From NCBI GenBank assembly GCA_905221605.1, contig CAJNDS010000435.1, positions 311,001 to 375,000 of the forward strand: DNA of 64,000 nt, given 5' to 3'. The translations under genes and the position numbers were made by a program. This DNA is from Symbiodinium natans (Eukaryota; Sar; Dinophyceae; Suessiales; Symbiodiniaceae). The notes under the pieces are model-generated. The model worked only from the letters and a program-made list of their open reading frames with translations, had not been told where the DNA came from and ran no database searches. Each line of letters opens with the position of its first letter. The stretch's first letter is position 1. Shown in pieces: positions 1 through 12,355 of the stretch.

Positions 1-1760
1 AACTGTTCAAGTTTTTCAAATTGTTTCTTGCAAGAATTTGTTGAACGATTTGAAAAACACTGTTATCAAGCTTCTCCCAATCTTGCAAGTTTGAAAGTTT
101 GAAAACGAAGTTTGAGTGCTTGTCAATCCTTCTTAATATCTCCAAGTTTTCAGACTTTCCGCCTTTCAATGCGAATCATGTAGAGCGCGCTGTTTTTCCC
201 GAATGCGTAGGGGAGGGTTCCCGTCCTAACAGGTGGGGTTCAGGGGTCAGGGAGTTTACGTGGCATCGTGCGTTTCATGTTCGCGAAGCGTCCGAAGCAT
301 CGAAAGCGCCCGCGTTGTCGCGAATCGAGCTGCAAGTTGCGGAAGCCCAGCGTTTTGGCATGTTTTGGCGTGGTTTTGGTCGTTGCATGCCTGATATTGT
401 GCCGCCCGTCACGAGGATGAGGCCTCTGAGGCGTTTTGGAGTCCTCCTCGTAAGCGTCAGGAGGATGACGCCCGTGGGTGGCGCCATCCTCGTGACTGTC
501 GTCGCTTTTGAACCTTCGCTTGGATTATCGGGGGAGTGAGTGGTGGATACCTCCTACAACGTGTTCACGATTCCCGGTTTTGCTTGTCGGGGGTAAATGC
601 CTACAAAGCATTCCTGTCTCCGGGGTTTGCTTGTGCATTCGGGTTCGTGGCTCCTATCAGTTTTTTTTTGTAAGTTTTTCCAGCTTTTTCTTGAAGAGAA
701 ATAGGTATAACAAGTTTGAAAAACGCAGTTTTCATGGCTTGACAGCGATTGGGATGCCCCACCCGCGCACCCATACTTGTCACGAACAACAGATAGGAAA
801 AAATGATAAGGAGAAAAAACGTAGGGAGATGAATTGTTTTTATTGTTTTCTCCTGCCTGTTTTCCTGGACGAAAACGCAGAGAAAAAACGAAGATGGGGA
901 ACTCCCTTCTATTCCTTTCTGGGCGGAACACCAAGATGTAGGAAGGGAGCACAAGGATAAGTAAAATAGCAAGGAAAAAAGACGGAAATGATTCCCTCAT
1001 CCCTTTCTTCCCTTCGCTTTTTCTTTTCCTTCCACAGCTTTCTTCCAACAGACCAAGAAAAGAAGTCGCAATGCATTCGGACGAGATATACATGGAGAGG
1101 TAATATGATGTATACTTTTTTGCTACTAGTGTAAAGGGAAATTGTTGTTTTATTCTTCTCTTTTATGATTGTTTTCAGTGACATTTCTAAAAGGGTTTCA
1201 CATGTCTGAGAGGAACAAACAAGAAGAGACAGGAACAGAGGAGAGGGAGGACAAGGGTGCGGAAGAGACGGCGGCAGTTCATCCTCAATTCTAGATAGAA
1301 GCAAACCCGTCCGTGAGAAAGCCCATGTCAATTCTGCCTGAACAACCAGAAGAGATAGGCAACAAAAAGGGACAAATGATGGTCGTGATGTGATCCCTAT
1401 TCGACCCCTGTTCTTTGTGTCTGGTTCTTTGCTTTTCAATGCAGAAGGAACAAAAGGAAGGGTGACAGGGAGGAGGGCCTATCATCCGTTCCCATTCCTC
1501 CCGCCTTTTCTTGTTTTCGTCCCCTCTCTCCTTTTAACTCTCTCCTTCCCCCGCTTTCTTCTCGCCCTTTTCACTTCTGTTTTGTGTACAACTTGTGTAC
1601 AGTATTTTAAGAGGCCGCCCGCACAGGCGGGCTTCGCAGGCGCGAGTGACTGTAGATAGCAGCAACAAAAAACACCTGTGACAAAACCAAAGGGGTAGCG
1701 CTAAGTGCCAAGCTTGGGGTGGCGAACTTTTGGCTCGGGTAGCTTCGCGGGCTACCGACA
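1..1760. other. No gene recognised; AT-rich flank
   Basis: I see no recognisable coding region here. Positions 1-180 and 650-1250 are rich in A and T runs, and 180-490 is GC-richer. The open frames on both strands overlap one another heavily and have neither domain motifs nor protein-like composition. Confidence 0.5.
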
Positions 1761-1761
1761 G

Positions 1762-1790
1762 GGAGAGGGAGAGAGAGAGAGAGAGAGAGA
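1762..1790. repeat. GA dinucleotide microsatellite
   Basis: A nearly pure (GA)n run of about 29 bp lies just upstream of the LINE relic. It carries no other signal. Confidence 0.9.
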
Positions 1791-1819
1791 TCTGTGGCAC
1801 GATGTGGCACGCAGACTGT

Positions 1820-3480
1820 TGGATGAACCGTGGATGGCGGAGTCTGAATCTTTGATGTTCCTGTCGTTGGATTGGGTACGCGCTTTTGGCTCAATCAGTT
1901 GTAGCTTCGGGAAAGTTCGGTTTGCCTTCGCCGATGTGCCAAAAACAGTAAGAGATACAGAACAACAGACCGGTGCATGTCCATGGGCGTTGCTCTCAGG
2001 ATTACACGCAGAAAGCGGAAATTGTGCGATGCCCGTTGTCTCCTCTCCTCTTTTCGATGCTTCTGACGGTGATGCTCTCAGATGCGTCCAACATGCTGCC
2101 TCCACTCCCATCCACTCCCTAATTCCGCAGCCGCTGCGTCGCTCATCACAATGAGCTGGTCTATGCGGACGATATGCTGGTGGCATGGGGGGAATGGCAC
2201 ACAACGGAGGTATGACACAAGTCATGCAGTGCATTGTGCACGGGAAAGCGGTACAGTGTGTGGCCGTCTTTCCTGGAAGAAGAAATTACTGGTGCGTTGA
2301 AACCTTTCGGAAACGTGCAAAAAGACGCTCAGATACTTCGGCACCTTGCTACAAGCCACCGAGGAACTTTGCCGGCCACTTGCCATGGCGACTTTTGATG
2401 GAAGCATTCCACTTCGTGCATTTCCCTAAAGCTTCGTCTGTTTGATGGAGGTGGTATTTCAAAGCTGATGTATCTGGATGTGCGTTCCAAATGATGACGG
2501 AAGATTCTGGGCACTCGCTGCTCCAGACTTTCTGCGCTTTTGGTTGAAGCTGTCGTCGTTGCATCGAAATGCCACGAAGACGGGGGGCGACTACGGCAAA
2601 CAGGGAGCAACGAGTTGTTCAAGTCGTGGAAGAAAAGAGAATCTGTTTGGAACCGAGCGTGAGGCATCAGAAGTAATTATGGAAAAGTAAGGTGCAAAAC
2701 GTTTTGTTTGGGTGCGACCGGGATTGTGGTGCAGACAGCCGGTGTGGCAAGTGCGCGCATTGGAGCCAAAAAGGCTACAGGAAAAGACGGTGTAAGTCAT
2801 AAGTGCGCGGGGTCTGTCAAAATTGGTTTTTTTGACAGATCGGCGATTGCAAGGGGTTGCTGGAGCTTTGAGCATGGTAGGCTAGGACATGCTAGGACTT
2901 CAAAGCGACTTCCCGTCTGAAGGCCAAGAGGATTCTTGGGCACGGCTTTCGGCCACGGGGCTGCATCGCAACAGTTCTCAGAGACTGCAACAGCCATCTT
3001 AAAGCACGCCAGATTCACGAGTCGGTCCTGCTGACTGCTCAGGACTTCACGGTTCCGTCCTTCCCAGAGGCTTCATCTTCTCCATGCCTTCCACCCTTTT
3101 GGACACATGACTGCACAAAGCACAATTTTGCTAAGCGACGGTAAAACGTACCACGACCTTGTGAACGACAGTTGGCTCACCACGCGGGCTTTGTCATTGC
3201 ATGGGCACACAAGACCGGCAAGGGTACTGAACCGAATTGCAACAGTGCAGTGTTCCATTCGAAGTGCTTCAGCCACGTAGCATAGGGACTTCTGAAGACT
3301 GTAGTGGGAAGAGGTCACGAGAGTGGGCGCCCTGCAGTTCCTCAGGCTATCGTCCTGCATCTGGCCTGGAACAAGGACACGAAAGGGGAAGACAACCCTC
3401 AGGACTCCGAATGCTGAAAGATGTTGGCAAAAAAACGTGTCGCAGAAAGGAGGACTCAAGGTTCACATTACGGGTTGTTC
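1820..3480 (+). pseudogene. Decayed LINE (non-LTR retrotransposon) reverse transcriptase
   Basis: This is a fossil of the reverse transcriptase ORF of a non-LTR retrotransposon. Motif A reads LSLDWVRAFGSI at about 1860-1896, where live LINEs have LDWxKAFDSI, so the second Asp is Gly. The RT block RCPLSPLLF starts at 2027, and the catalytic box VYADDMLVAW lies at 2158-2187 in the same frame. One TAA separates these two at about 2123, and motif A is in another frame, so the copy is broken by at least one frameshift and one stop. Further 3', the frame containing YHDLVNDSWLTTRA (about 3140-3185) and a C-terminal Cys/His stretch ending GLKVH (about 3440-3480) look like the end of the same ORF. No intact endonuclease, poly(A) tail or target duplication was seen. 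Confidence 0.7.
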
Positions 3481-5850
3481 GACTTCGTGCCAGGTGGGCG
3501 GCTTTATGGCTATCTGGGGCGGTTATACTTTCGTGCTTGGGTTCCTCATTGTGTTCCGCAACAACCAGGCAGGAGAAGTCGTTCATGTGGTCCCGTGCAT
3601 CCACACATATCCACACCGCCTGGAGGCCTACAACAGATTTTGGGAGGCAGCATCAAAAATGCACGAGCTGCGCGGTGAGTTGTTCAACTGCGCCAGCACA
3701 CTGTGTGCATATTGCTGCGAGCCCACGACACTTGAGATGATTCTCAAATACCCAAGTTTGCATAACCGATGAGTTAGCATCCGGACCCGATGGCTGAGAT
3801 ATGGAGCTTGGATTTAGGGTGCCCGATGCTCGATAAGGACCGAACCTGCTAAGCAGCAAGTGGAAGAGTTTCAACACCTTCTCATACGTTTGATGAGCTA
3901 CTTGGCTGCAAGATACTGCAGGGTGCAATTCAGTCAACGACTTACTTTCAAAGGTTTCGGATCATTTCGGCCACTGATGGCCTACTCAGGCCTGCTATTT
4001 TCGTCTTGCTGTCATGACATTGCCAGCGAAGATCCAAATACAGCCGCCAAGAAGAAATCAAGCACCACCACGGCAATGGACGGCGTGAAGGCCGCGCTGT
4101 GTCGAGTCAGTGTCGAGTCCCAGAGCATTAGCAAAAGCAGCGGCAGTGGTCTTGCAGGCGCACAACTTGAAAATGCAGGCCAGTCCGAAAGTGGCAAGTG
4201 GTGTAGAGATTGCTTGATCCCAAGATATCCCAAGCGATTTTTTGACCATTTATCAAGCCCTCGGTTCTAGGTTCTCCCCCTGCCAGAGGCTGATGCATCA
4301 ACTAGGTCCGGAGAATACGTCTGCAGTTTCGCACAGGGTGCTCGGAACTTAGGATTGGTAACCCCAAAGTCGTGTGGGTCGGTCCGCAATCGCCCGAAAA
4401 GCTTCCTTAAGCTTCTTCTTACGGACTCCGGGAGACTCGGCATATCTCGGCATACAAATCAGAATCTGCGACCCTGAGACTTTAAAGGGTACGGTGTGCA
4501 AGGATAATCTTGACAAAGCTTGCAGGTCATGGACTTGGGAGGAATGTGTGAGCAGAGTGGCCTACCTGCAATTACCTGCAGCCTGAGGCGATCCCGTTTG
4601 GTCCTCTATGCATGTGCCAAGATAATTCCTGATTCTTTGCGCAAAGTTGATCAAGAGGACTCCATTTCCAAAAAGAGACTTCTCTCTCCATTTGAACCTC
4701 ACTTTTTTTACGTGTAATTTTGATATGTTTTGATAATCGGCCAAGACCACCTCGAGGCCTGTACCACCTGAACCACGCGCCGAGCAGGCCTCTCCTGCCG
4801 CCACAATCCTTTCACCCAAAGGATCTCCAGTTTTATCAGTTTAAGAGAGTCAGTTTTGTGTATTTTTGTGTATAGGTGTGTATAACAGAGCGTCTATCAT
4901 GACGATTGTCGGATCGTGGCATGATCGTCCCCCTGTAGGTGCGAAGTAATCAGTCAATGGATCTACAGGCCGAGACCCCGGTTAGATGTGTTGCAACAGT
5001 TGAAAATGCATGAGTCCTTCTGAAAGCATGCATAGTTAGGTGGGCCAACAGCTGGTGAAACAATACCAGTGACTCAGGCTCATTGTGCAAAAGGCACGCG
5101 AAGAAGTTGTGGGCAATCCAAAGATCAAAGTTCTGGATGTGCCGCCTCCAATTTTGGGCCGCCCATTGGCAGATTTGGCGTCTGCTCTTGCTGACGTCTA
5201 CCGGGTGACAAAGCCGCATCACACTCTTTTTGGAGATAGCGACAGCCTGGTTTGAGGCACAGGGTGTAAGGCCAAGCAAAAGAAGCTTTCATAAACGGGG
5301 CATTCTAAGACAGACCCCAGCTTTGGGTTATGACGCGGGTTTTGGGCGATGATGATGGAAACTATGTGTGGTTGAACCATACCCAGCCTGAGCACCACTT
5401 ACACTTCTGGATTCGCAAGTGGCCTTAAAGCTGGCTTGCTGGAGTCTTTCGCTTTGCCCTTTGGCCTTTTGAGGCACGAAAGATTGCAGAGATCCCATTT
5501 CCTTTTCCATATGCGCAGATGATACTGGACATGCTGCTGGTGTTCTCAATTGTCGAAGCCTCGTCTGGTTGAGCTTTTAGGTGCTCGACACTGAGATTTA
5601 TGAGTCATTGCTTGCAGAGGCTGGAAACGGTCACTTAGGTCACGCCAGTGTTGGCAAGCCAGTTGGTGAGTTCAACTGCAATGGCCTCCAGCATGCAGTA
5701 ACAGCGGCACTTTTCCATTTTGTCAAGCCAGCCGCTAAGTTTGAGAGCACAAACGACAGGATTGGTTGGTGTCGTTTCCGAGCCTGAACTGGCCCGATAA
5801 GAATCGAGAATGATGGTTTTCTAAGAAACCATACTTTTCTTGGCCGCTAC
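3481..5850. other. No gene recognised
   Basis: Several open frames of 60-136 codons occur on both strands (for example plus 3860-4270 and minus 4950-5279). None shows a known motif, a hydrophobic signal or convincing exon boundaries. They may be remnants of further repeats. Confidence 0.4.
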
Positions 5851-5919
5851 GCGCGGCCTAAATTCTGTTTATCAAGCGGGGCAGAAAATGCGATTGCGTT
5901 TGTGGCGCGGCCGTGCGGA

Positions 5920-6030
5920 AATCTGAGCAGACAAGCGAAGACGCAAAGACACCGGAAAACGAGCGACGACGATAGACGACGAGCGAGGCCGTCGTCGCTC
6001 GACGCCCGGCGTCGCTCGGCGACATGACGG
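5920..6030. repeat. GACGAGCG-type inverted low-complexity repeat
   Basis: Short units such as GCGAAGACGC and ACGAGCGACGACGA run on one strand to about 5990. They are followed at once by their reverse complement (GTCGTCGCTCGACG, then GTCGCTCGGCG), which makes an imperfect inverted repeat. The same unit family recurs at 7950-8290. Confidence 0.65.
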
Positions 6031-6479
6031 ACATGAGACGCGGTCAAAATTACCGCTTACTTATTTTAGTAGAGGGTGTAGTTGTTGCGGCAAAATGCCG
6101 AGGATCGATAGGGGACGCGCTAAAATGATACTGTTATTTGATACTATAGGATAAAAGTGCGGTAGGTGAAAAACATGGAAAACGATAGGGGACGCACTAA
6201 TTCAAAAACAAGCAAGGCTTAAACAAGTGATTTTGACGCCGACTCACATGGGGAAAGAGTTTAACCTCTAGGGCTTTTAGGGATTCGGGGGTACAGGGTT
6301 TAGGGCAGCTGAGGGGGAGGAGCCGAAAAACATCGAAAAACCAAACGCACCCCGCAACTCTAAACCCTGAAGAGGCACCATTTTGGGGTGAAGGCTTGAT
6401 AAGGAGCCAAAGCTCAAGACAGTTAACTTTAGACCTCTACTGGGGTCATGGTGCTATCGTCTCCCCGAATTTCTCGTTT

Positions 6480-7120
6480 TCTGGAGTCCGAGACGAGGAG
6501 CCGGATGCTGTGACGCGCTTCCGGGGACGGGCCGGATTTGTCTCCCTTCATATTGTGCTATTGTCTCCCCTCATGTCTCGTTTTCTGGTGTACAGGACGG
6601 GGAGCCGGATGCTGTGACGCACTTTTCGGGATCGGCGGCAGCATTTGTCTCCTGTTGTCTCCTTTCATAACGTGCTGTTGTCTCCCCTCATGTCTTGTTT
6701 CTGATGTCCTAGACAGGGAGCCGGATGCTGTGACGCGCTAATGGGGACGGGCAGGATTTGTCTGGGGAGCTATTTTCTTCCCCGCTCATGTTTCGTTTTC
6801 TGGTGCATAGGACGGAGAGCCGGATGCTGTGACGCGCTTCTAGGGATCGGCAGGATCTGTCTCCGCTCATAACGTGCTATTGGCCCCTCATGTCTCGTTT
6901 TCTGGAGTCCGAGACGGGGAGCCGGATGCCGTAACGCGATACTGGGGGAGGGGCAGGATTTGTCTTCCTTCAGAACGTGCTATTGTCTCCTTCATGATGT
7001 TTTTTTTCGGTCTCTGAGCATGTGGTTGCTTGTCTTCATTTTGTCGGCATGTGCTTTGTCCATTGTTTTTCTGCTGTCCGAGATGGGGAAACAGATGCTG
7101 TGATGTTTTCGCTAAAGGCA
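6480..7120. repeat. Tandem minisatellite, about 100-116 bp unit
   Basis: The core GGAGCCGGATGCTGTGACGC recurs with its CCGG at about 6501, 6605, 6721, 6820 and 6922 (spacings 104, 116, 99, 102), with a diverged copy near 7090. Between cores the unit carries TTGTCTCC and ATGTCTCGTTTTCTGG blocks. The unit is divergent and has no consistent open frame, so it is a decaying minisatellite rather than coding sequence. Confidence 0.85.
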
Positions 7121-7199
7121 AGGTTTGCTTTTCTTCATGCTATGCTATTGTTTTCCTTGATGTCTCGTTTCCTACTGTCTGAGTTAGAGGGCGACATAT

Positions 7200-7940
7200 T
7201 CTGGGCGTAGTGTTTCCTTTCCTCCTGCAAAATCTTGGTAAACCATGTTTGCACATTGCATGAACATTGTCAGGTAGAAGACGTGAGGCTGACAACCCCA
7301 GACTCTAGACGTTTTTGATTCGGAATCTAGAATTTACTCGAGGACAACATGCTGAATCTCAAGCAACATCTTGATTCCGTACCTTCGTTGACTTAGTGAG
7401 CGCTGTTTTGTTCCAGCCGCAGCAGTCTGCCACTTGACGCTGCGCAGTCATAGCTGATATCTGCGCGTGAACAAATGCCCAGTTCCCTCACACCCTTACT
7501 TACGATTCAACCGCAAACCTTGTCGTGTTGCGACCAGAATGCTGAGCTAGCTCTGCGTTTTGCCTTTGGGGTGGGATGGCGAAACCCCTCCCGTGGAGTA
7601 TTTGCTGGCTGTTCCATACATTATGCAACCTGTAAGCTCCTCCTTTTTGTAGTTTGTGCTGTTTGGGGTCGAGGCTGGTGTAATCTGTTGTGTCTTTTGT
7701 GGAGTACCTTTTGGTAAAGCGGCGTGCCACTGGGGTGTTTGCATTTCCCACTTGGAGTACCTTAACACGCTTCCAAGGACCCCGCGAAAGCCCCCTGCCT
7801 GAGCCTGAAACTTGCAGAGTCCCTGAAAGCCTTGCCCCTATATCGTCTCCTGAACGCCAAGGAGCAACGACACCGTTTTCAAGCTCATATAGGATTCCGT
7901 CCCAAGATGATCCAAGTTCTGTTTCCATAAACCAAGACAA
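7200..7940. other. No gene recognised
   Basis: Open frames exist on both strands (plus 7475-7717, minus 7500-7940), but they overlap and lack motifs. Nothing else is visible. Confidence 0.4.
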
Positions 7941-7949
7941 ACAAACGAA

Positions 7950-8290
7950 GACATTAGAGAACGAGCGTTAAAAAACGAAACAAGGAGCAAAGAAAAAATA
8001 GCAAAAACGAGCGAAGACAAGCGAAGAGTTGCGAAGACGAGAGAGAGAGAGCGAAGACACAAAGACATGCGAACACGAGTAAAGACACGCGCAGACACGC
8101 AATTGACGAGAGACGCCGAGCGAAGACAAGCGAAGACGAGCGAAGACTAGTGAAGACAAGTGATCACTCGGCTTCACTCGGCATACCTCGGCATGGTTCG
8201 TCTTCGCTCGGCGCTCAGGCGCGTGGCCGCGCTCGGCGTGGCTGGGCGTCACTCGGAGTCGCTCAGCGTCGCTCGCCAGGAGTGTTTTTG
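7950..8290. repeat. GCGAAGACGA repeat with reverse-complement arm
   Basis: About 210 bp of degenerate GCGAAGACGA/AGCGAAGACA decamers (7950-8160) pass directly into GTCTTCGCTCGGCG-type units (8160-8285). These are the reverse complement of the first block, so the two form an imperfect inverted repeat of low-complexity DNA. The unit is shared with 5920-6030. Confidence 0.75.
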
Positions 8291-8349
8291 TGACCATACT
8301 GCCCCCACGCTACGGATTCCCGGCGGAGCCCCTGGCAAAGTCGACTTGC

Positions 8350-8625
8350 GAACTTTTGTTGCCCTGTTCGCAGTCTTCGCACTCGTTCGCGCCGTTCACG
8401 GTGTTCGCGGTTTTCGCGCTGCATGTTCACAATTTCAACACGCGTTGTTATAGCGCTGTTCGTGCTGTTGGTGGTGTTGACGCTGTCCGCGCTGTTGGTA
8501 GCGCTGTTCGCAGTGTTTGCGCGGTTCACGGTGTTGACACAGCTCGCGCTGTTTGCGGTTTCCGTGTTTTGTTTACGATGCTGACGATGTTTGCGCTGCT
8601 AGCCTAGCTCTTGTTCGCGCTTCTT
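8350..8625. repeat. GTTCGCGCTGTT-type degenerate tandem repeat
   Basis: About 18 imperfect copies of a GTTCGCGGTGTT/GTTCGCGCTGTT dodecamer follow the inverted repeat block. Translation gives monotonous Val/Ala/Phe/Arg frames with no domain. Confidence 0.65.
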
Positions 8626-8951
8626 GGCCATGTTCGCGGGCGATCAGGGCGCTATGCTGCTCACGAGTGTCCGCACTCTCTTTGGAATACAGGCTGAAAA
8701 AATTCCCTCCGGCGCCCGAAAAGAAGGTTTCCCACCCCTTGGCCGGAATCCGTATACGGGTCACTATACGGGCCTGAAAATGCCGCGCATCAAAAGCGCA
8801 GAAGGACTCCGACCAATTGTTGAACAGACCATACAATGTATTGAACGAAAACGTTTTCTCTATAGATGTGCAATACTCAATGCACCTACAAGACTTGATA
8901 AGCAACAAAGTGTGTGTGTGTGTGAATATGTACGCAATGACTTCAGCGCAG

Positions 8952-9110
8952 CAAGGCCTTTGCCTTGGGAGCCAAGGCTGCTCTGGCGACCTTCTGCGTA
9001 ACTGCTGGCTACTGGGCCTTGTTCCACATTGCTGACGAAATCGACCAGCCATTTGGAATGGATCCCAATGACCTGAAGTTGAATAACATGCAGCGGGATT
9101 TCAACGAGAC
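8952..9110 (+). CDS. Bestrophin-like exon (orphan)
   Basis: The frame from about 8953 reads through a hydrophobic segment (LATFCVTAGYWALFHIADEI) and then EIDQPFGMDPNDL and NMQRDFN. This matches the segment after the last membrane helix of bestrophin/RFP-TM chloride channels, where family members read (E)IDxPFGxDxNDLPL followed by a MQxDFN-like motif. The sequence CAGCGCAG at 8944-8951 could be a 3' splice site. Downstream of about 9110 the frame stays open to 9369, but the resemblance is lost. No other bestrophin exons were found nearby, so this may be one exon of a gene with long introns or a gene fragment. Family knowledge: bestrophins are pentameric anion channels. Placing this exon in a working gene is inference. 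Confidence 0.55.
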
Positions 9111-10260
9111 TTGGCATGATTTGGCACTTTGGGGCTGGGAACTTAAAGTGTGCCTGGCCAGCTTTTCTCACGCACTTTCCGGAAATGTGGCGTCACATGT
9201 TCAACAGTCCGGCATGGAGTCCAAAGCCATGACCCCGGCAGTGGCCGCATCAATGGTCCTTCTCTTCTGGTCCGGATTCGGAGCTGAGCTAGCTGAGCCC
9301 TGCATTGGGAGATTGAGCATTACGAGTTTCGAAGGCTTCAACATGAAACCCTCCAGATGCCTCGTCTAGACGGTTGCGATGGTTGGGAACTCAACAACGG
9401 TATTTCTTACCAGGTTGGAGGCCTACAACTCGAAGGCTTGAAAGGAGGCAATAGCATTCGGACTGGTGGTGCAACGCAATGCCAGCAGAAGGCCTCAGAA
9501 TGTCGGATTCGAGGTTGGTCGGAACAGGGACGCTGATGATGTGAATTCTGTATAATCTTCAGAAAAAAGGACAAGCTCCAAGTGGCTCCAAACTCCAAGT
9601 AAGAACGAGCCGAGCTGTGCAAGTGGCGCCTCGATGGTTGATATGGTTGCCACTTGTAGGTGACACTTCGAAGCCTTACGTTTGAGCCAGTAGGGCATGC
9701 CATGATATGCCATGCTGTGTACCGAGGCCAGCTTGAAAGCCTTGCTAGCTCCGCAGACCCAAACCGTGCCTTCTTTCAGCAGCGGGGCCAGCTGCTTTCC
9801 TGCAGAATCGTGCCCTTCGGTCATGCCACGCTGCCTCATTTCTTTCCAGCTGCTCGTGCATGTTGCGCACACCCGCCCAGGACTTCACAGGCTTTCCACA
9901 ATCGAGATTGGCCCCCACTTCCCGCCAGTAAGAACTGGAGTCTGGCGTCTTGGACAGAGAGTCTTGTGTTTTGTTCCCCAAACAGGTGCCAACACTCGGG
10001 GTTCTTCATTCATAAGAGCAATGTGGACGTACGGTTCAGCTAAGCGGGCGGCAAAAAATGAGAGCCAAAAGGTGTTCAATTGATTTGCGGGCGCGGCGCC
10101 CGCGATTACGCAGATGCGATTCCTTGATTCCTCGAGTGGTGGTTGCATTTCGGACGAAGCTTGCACTTTTTACAAAGCGCGGGTGCGGACATGGATTTCT
10201 CGGGGCCTTGAAACATCGAAATCACACGCTTGGCTTGTGGATGGTGTCGCATCGCCTCGT
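9111..10260. other. No gene recognised
   Basis: I see only overlapping short open frames on both strands, with no motif. Confidence 0.4.
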
Positions 10261-10264
10261 GCAT

Positions 10265-10540
10265 GTTCTGGTGTTTGTGGAAGTCGTGCTCTCCGCCTAG
10301 ATCCCGTGCACTTCTTTGAGACTTGCATCGCTTCGCGTCTTGAAAACGTGGCCGGCGCGTGGATTCCTGCGTTTTGGGCCGTTGGATGAGTTGGATGGGT
10401 TCGCTGCGTGTGGCCAGACAAAGGGGTTGCCATTCGCGATGTGGGAAATCGCGCTCCCGCCTAGGCGCTGTGCGCATCGACGTCGTCATCCTTGGACATC
10501 TGGCCGTGGTTGCTCGAAAGTCGACTTTTGAAGTACAAAC
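10265..10540. repeat. Dispersed repeat, copy 1
   Basis: This stretch shares an ordered series of short blocks with 47,025-47,260: GGAAGTCGTGCTCT, GAAAACGTGGC, GGAAATCGCGCTCC and GCCTAGGC. Spacing is similar and divergence moderate. It has no terminal features or ORF of its own and is probably an old dispersed element. Confidence 0.6.
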
Positions 10541-12340
10541 ATAGGACATCCAGTGGCAGCCCGAATTTTGAGTACAAAGGCAGTATGCGGACGATCTTTC
10601 CGACAGCCTATGAGGCGTACTCCCTGAAGTTGCATGCCAAGGTGGCTGGATGAGACGTGTCCTGGGGGTCTGCTGGCAAATCAAGTGCTGGGTTCCTGCT
10701 GCGATCTCCTGACGTTCTGGTCTTGTCGTGCTCTGCTGCTGGAGCTACTTCTAATCTTTTTTCCTGGCGTTTGGAAAGCTTGGCATGCTCTTTTTGACCC
10801 CCATGTGGTCTCTCACTGTTTGGGGTTCTGGATGGTCCTGGCATAGTTTTGGCTTCCCAAGCCTTGCCATTCCTTCAAAGAGCATCAAAGAGCATGAGGC
10901 CAGCAAAGCATGGGCTGGGTGCGCGAGACAGGCGGCGAATTTCATTGCAGCTTCCAGTTTGACATGTTTGGCGAATGCAGCATCACTTCACTTCGCCATG
11001 CTTTGCGTGCACTTGTGTCGGAGAGATGAGGTGGGTATAGAAGTGAAGCTAGTTTTTCGTTGGCTGTGCCAGTTGGGTTTGGGGCTTAGTTGGTGCAAGT
11101 TCGGGACGCACATGTCTTCTTCCGACTGATTGGCACTATGATACACCGCTTGTTTGCTTGCAACGGTGGGGCAGGCCTCAACAAGTCGGTTCCGCGACGG
11201 CTGCGGACATCACGAGTGTTGACGAGGCATCCGAAAGAAAGGAGGAGTTGTGCATCTGGGCATTGGCTGTCCCGTCGACACAAAACCCGCTCATCACGGG
11301 TCCTTTGGCCACTGCCCTTAGCCATTGCATACCTAGTGCGTTATGTATCTGGGTCTGGGCAAAACTGGCAAAACACGAAACGGCTGGACCGACGTCCCCT
11401 TCCAAGAACATTTAATGAAAATAGTCGAAGCTCATGTCTTCCCTTTTGGAGCGGTCAACCGGGTCAATTATATACTATATATAATTTTCCCAACAGTAGG
11501 ATGAGTCTATCTAGATTAACAGGGATTGGAGATAAGAAAGGATGAAAAGAACAGCCTGAGGAGCTGAGGGGTCAAGGGCGGTTTTCGGGATGTAAGGGGG
11601 GCCGGGCCGAAAAGGCCAGCGGACTCTTTCTTTTGCTGTGCTTTTCTTGTGTAATCATAGTGAAGAAATACACCCTCCACGTCAGTGTATGTTGTATCAG
11701 AGACCCAGAAGAGATCTGCTTTGCAGAGAAGGTGCTCTAAGAGTTTGAGGGTTTGGGCTTGAGGATTTAGACTCCAAACTTGGTTGAGAAAACAACAAAG
11801 CTTGAATTCTTGACAAAAAAATATCGGGCCCCTGCAACTTGGGAGCTCGGAGCCCGCTCTGGGACCCCAAACAGTGAATGGCCCGGCACGTGACTCCAAC
11901 AAAACAGTCCCCAAACACATCGTTGCAGGTGAGCCTCAGCGTGGAGGTGGGGAGCTCGAAAGCATCCGTTGTTTCAGCCAGCAATGCTAGGTTTGTACTT
12001 ATAAGCATATGTGAAATCTGCAGTCTGGCCTGCTGACTGCCGGGAGAGTTCGCTTGCCGCATGCCATTCAGGGCTTATACCCAATGTATTAACGGGCTCG
12101 GTATGATTGGCGCGTGCATGCATGCACCTGTTGGGTGCTTTTGGAACAAAGGTGAGCACCTCGCAGTCTCCAGAAGGATCGCGATCTCGAAGTGCTTTGC
12201 CAGCATACGTGGAAGTATCAGGAAGCCAAAGTGACCCTGTGCCATCGTGTGCTTGGGCACGCTTGCAGGTGCGTCCCTGGGAAAGAAGATAAAAAAGAAG
12301 AAGCAATGATCTTGGTTCCCACTTCCTTTTCGCATTTATT
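10541..12340. other. No gene recognised
   Basis: Short open frames on both strands have no recognisable motif. A 38-bp AT-rich palindromic patch lies near 11,465-11,490. Confidence 0.4.
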
Positions 12341-12355
12341 GTTTGTTCCAGCCAC

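Noticed and set aside
1737-1757. GGTAGC...GCTACC hairpin as a terminator or regulatory RNA
   Set aside because: A six-base stem in eukaryotic DNA with no context is not supportable.
1886-1897. TTTTGGCTCAA, like the 3' part of the dinoflagellate spliced leader, hinting at a retroposed cDNA
   Set aside because: It lies inside the LINE RT motif A codons (AFGSI) and only 11 bases match, so coincidence is the simpler explanation.
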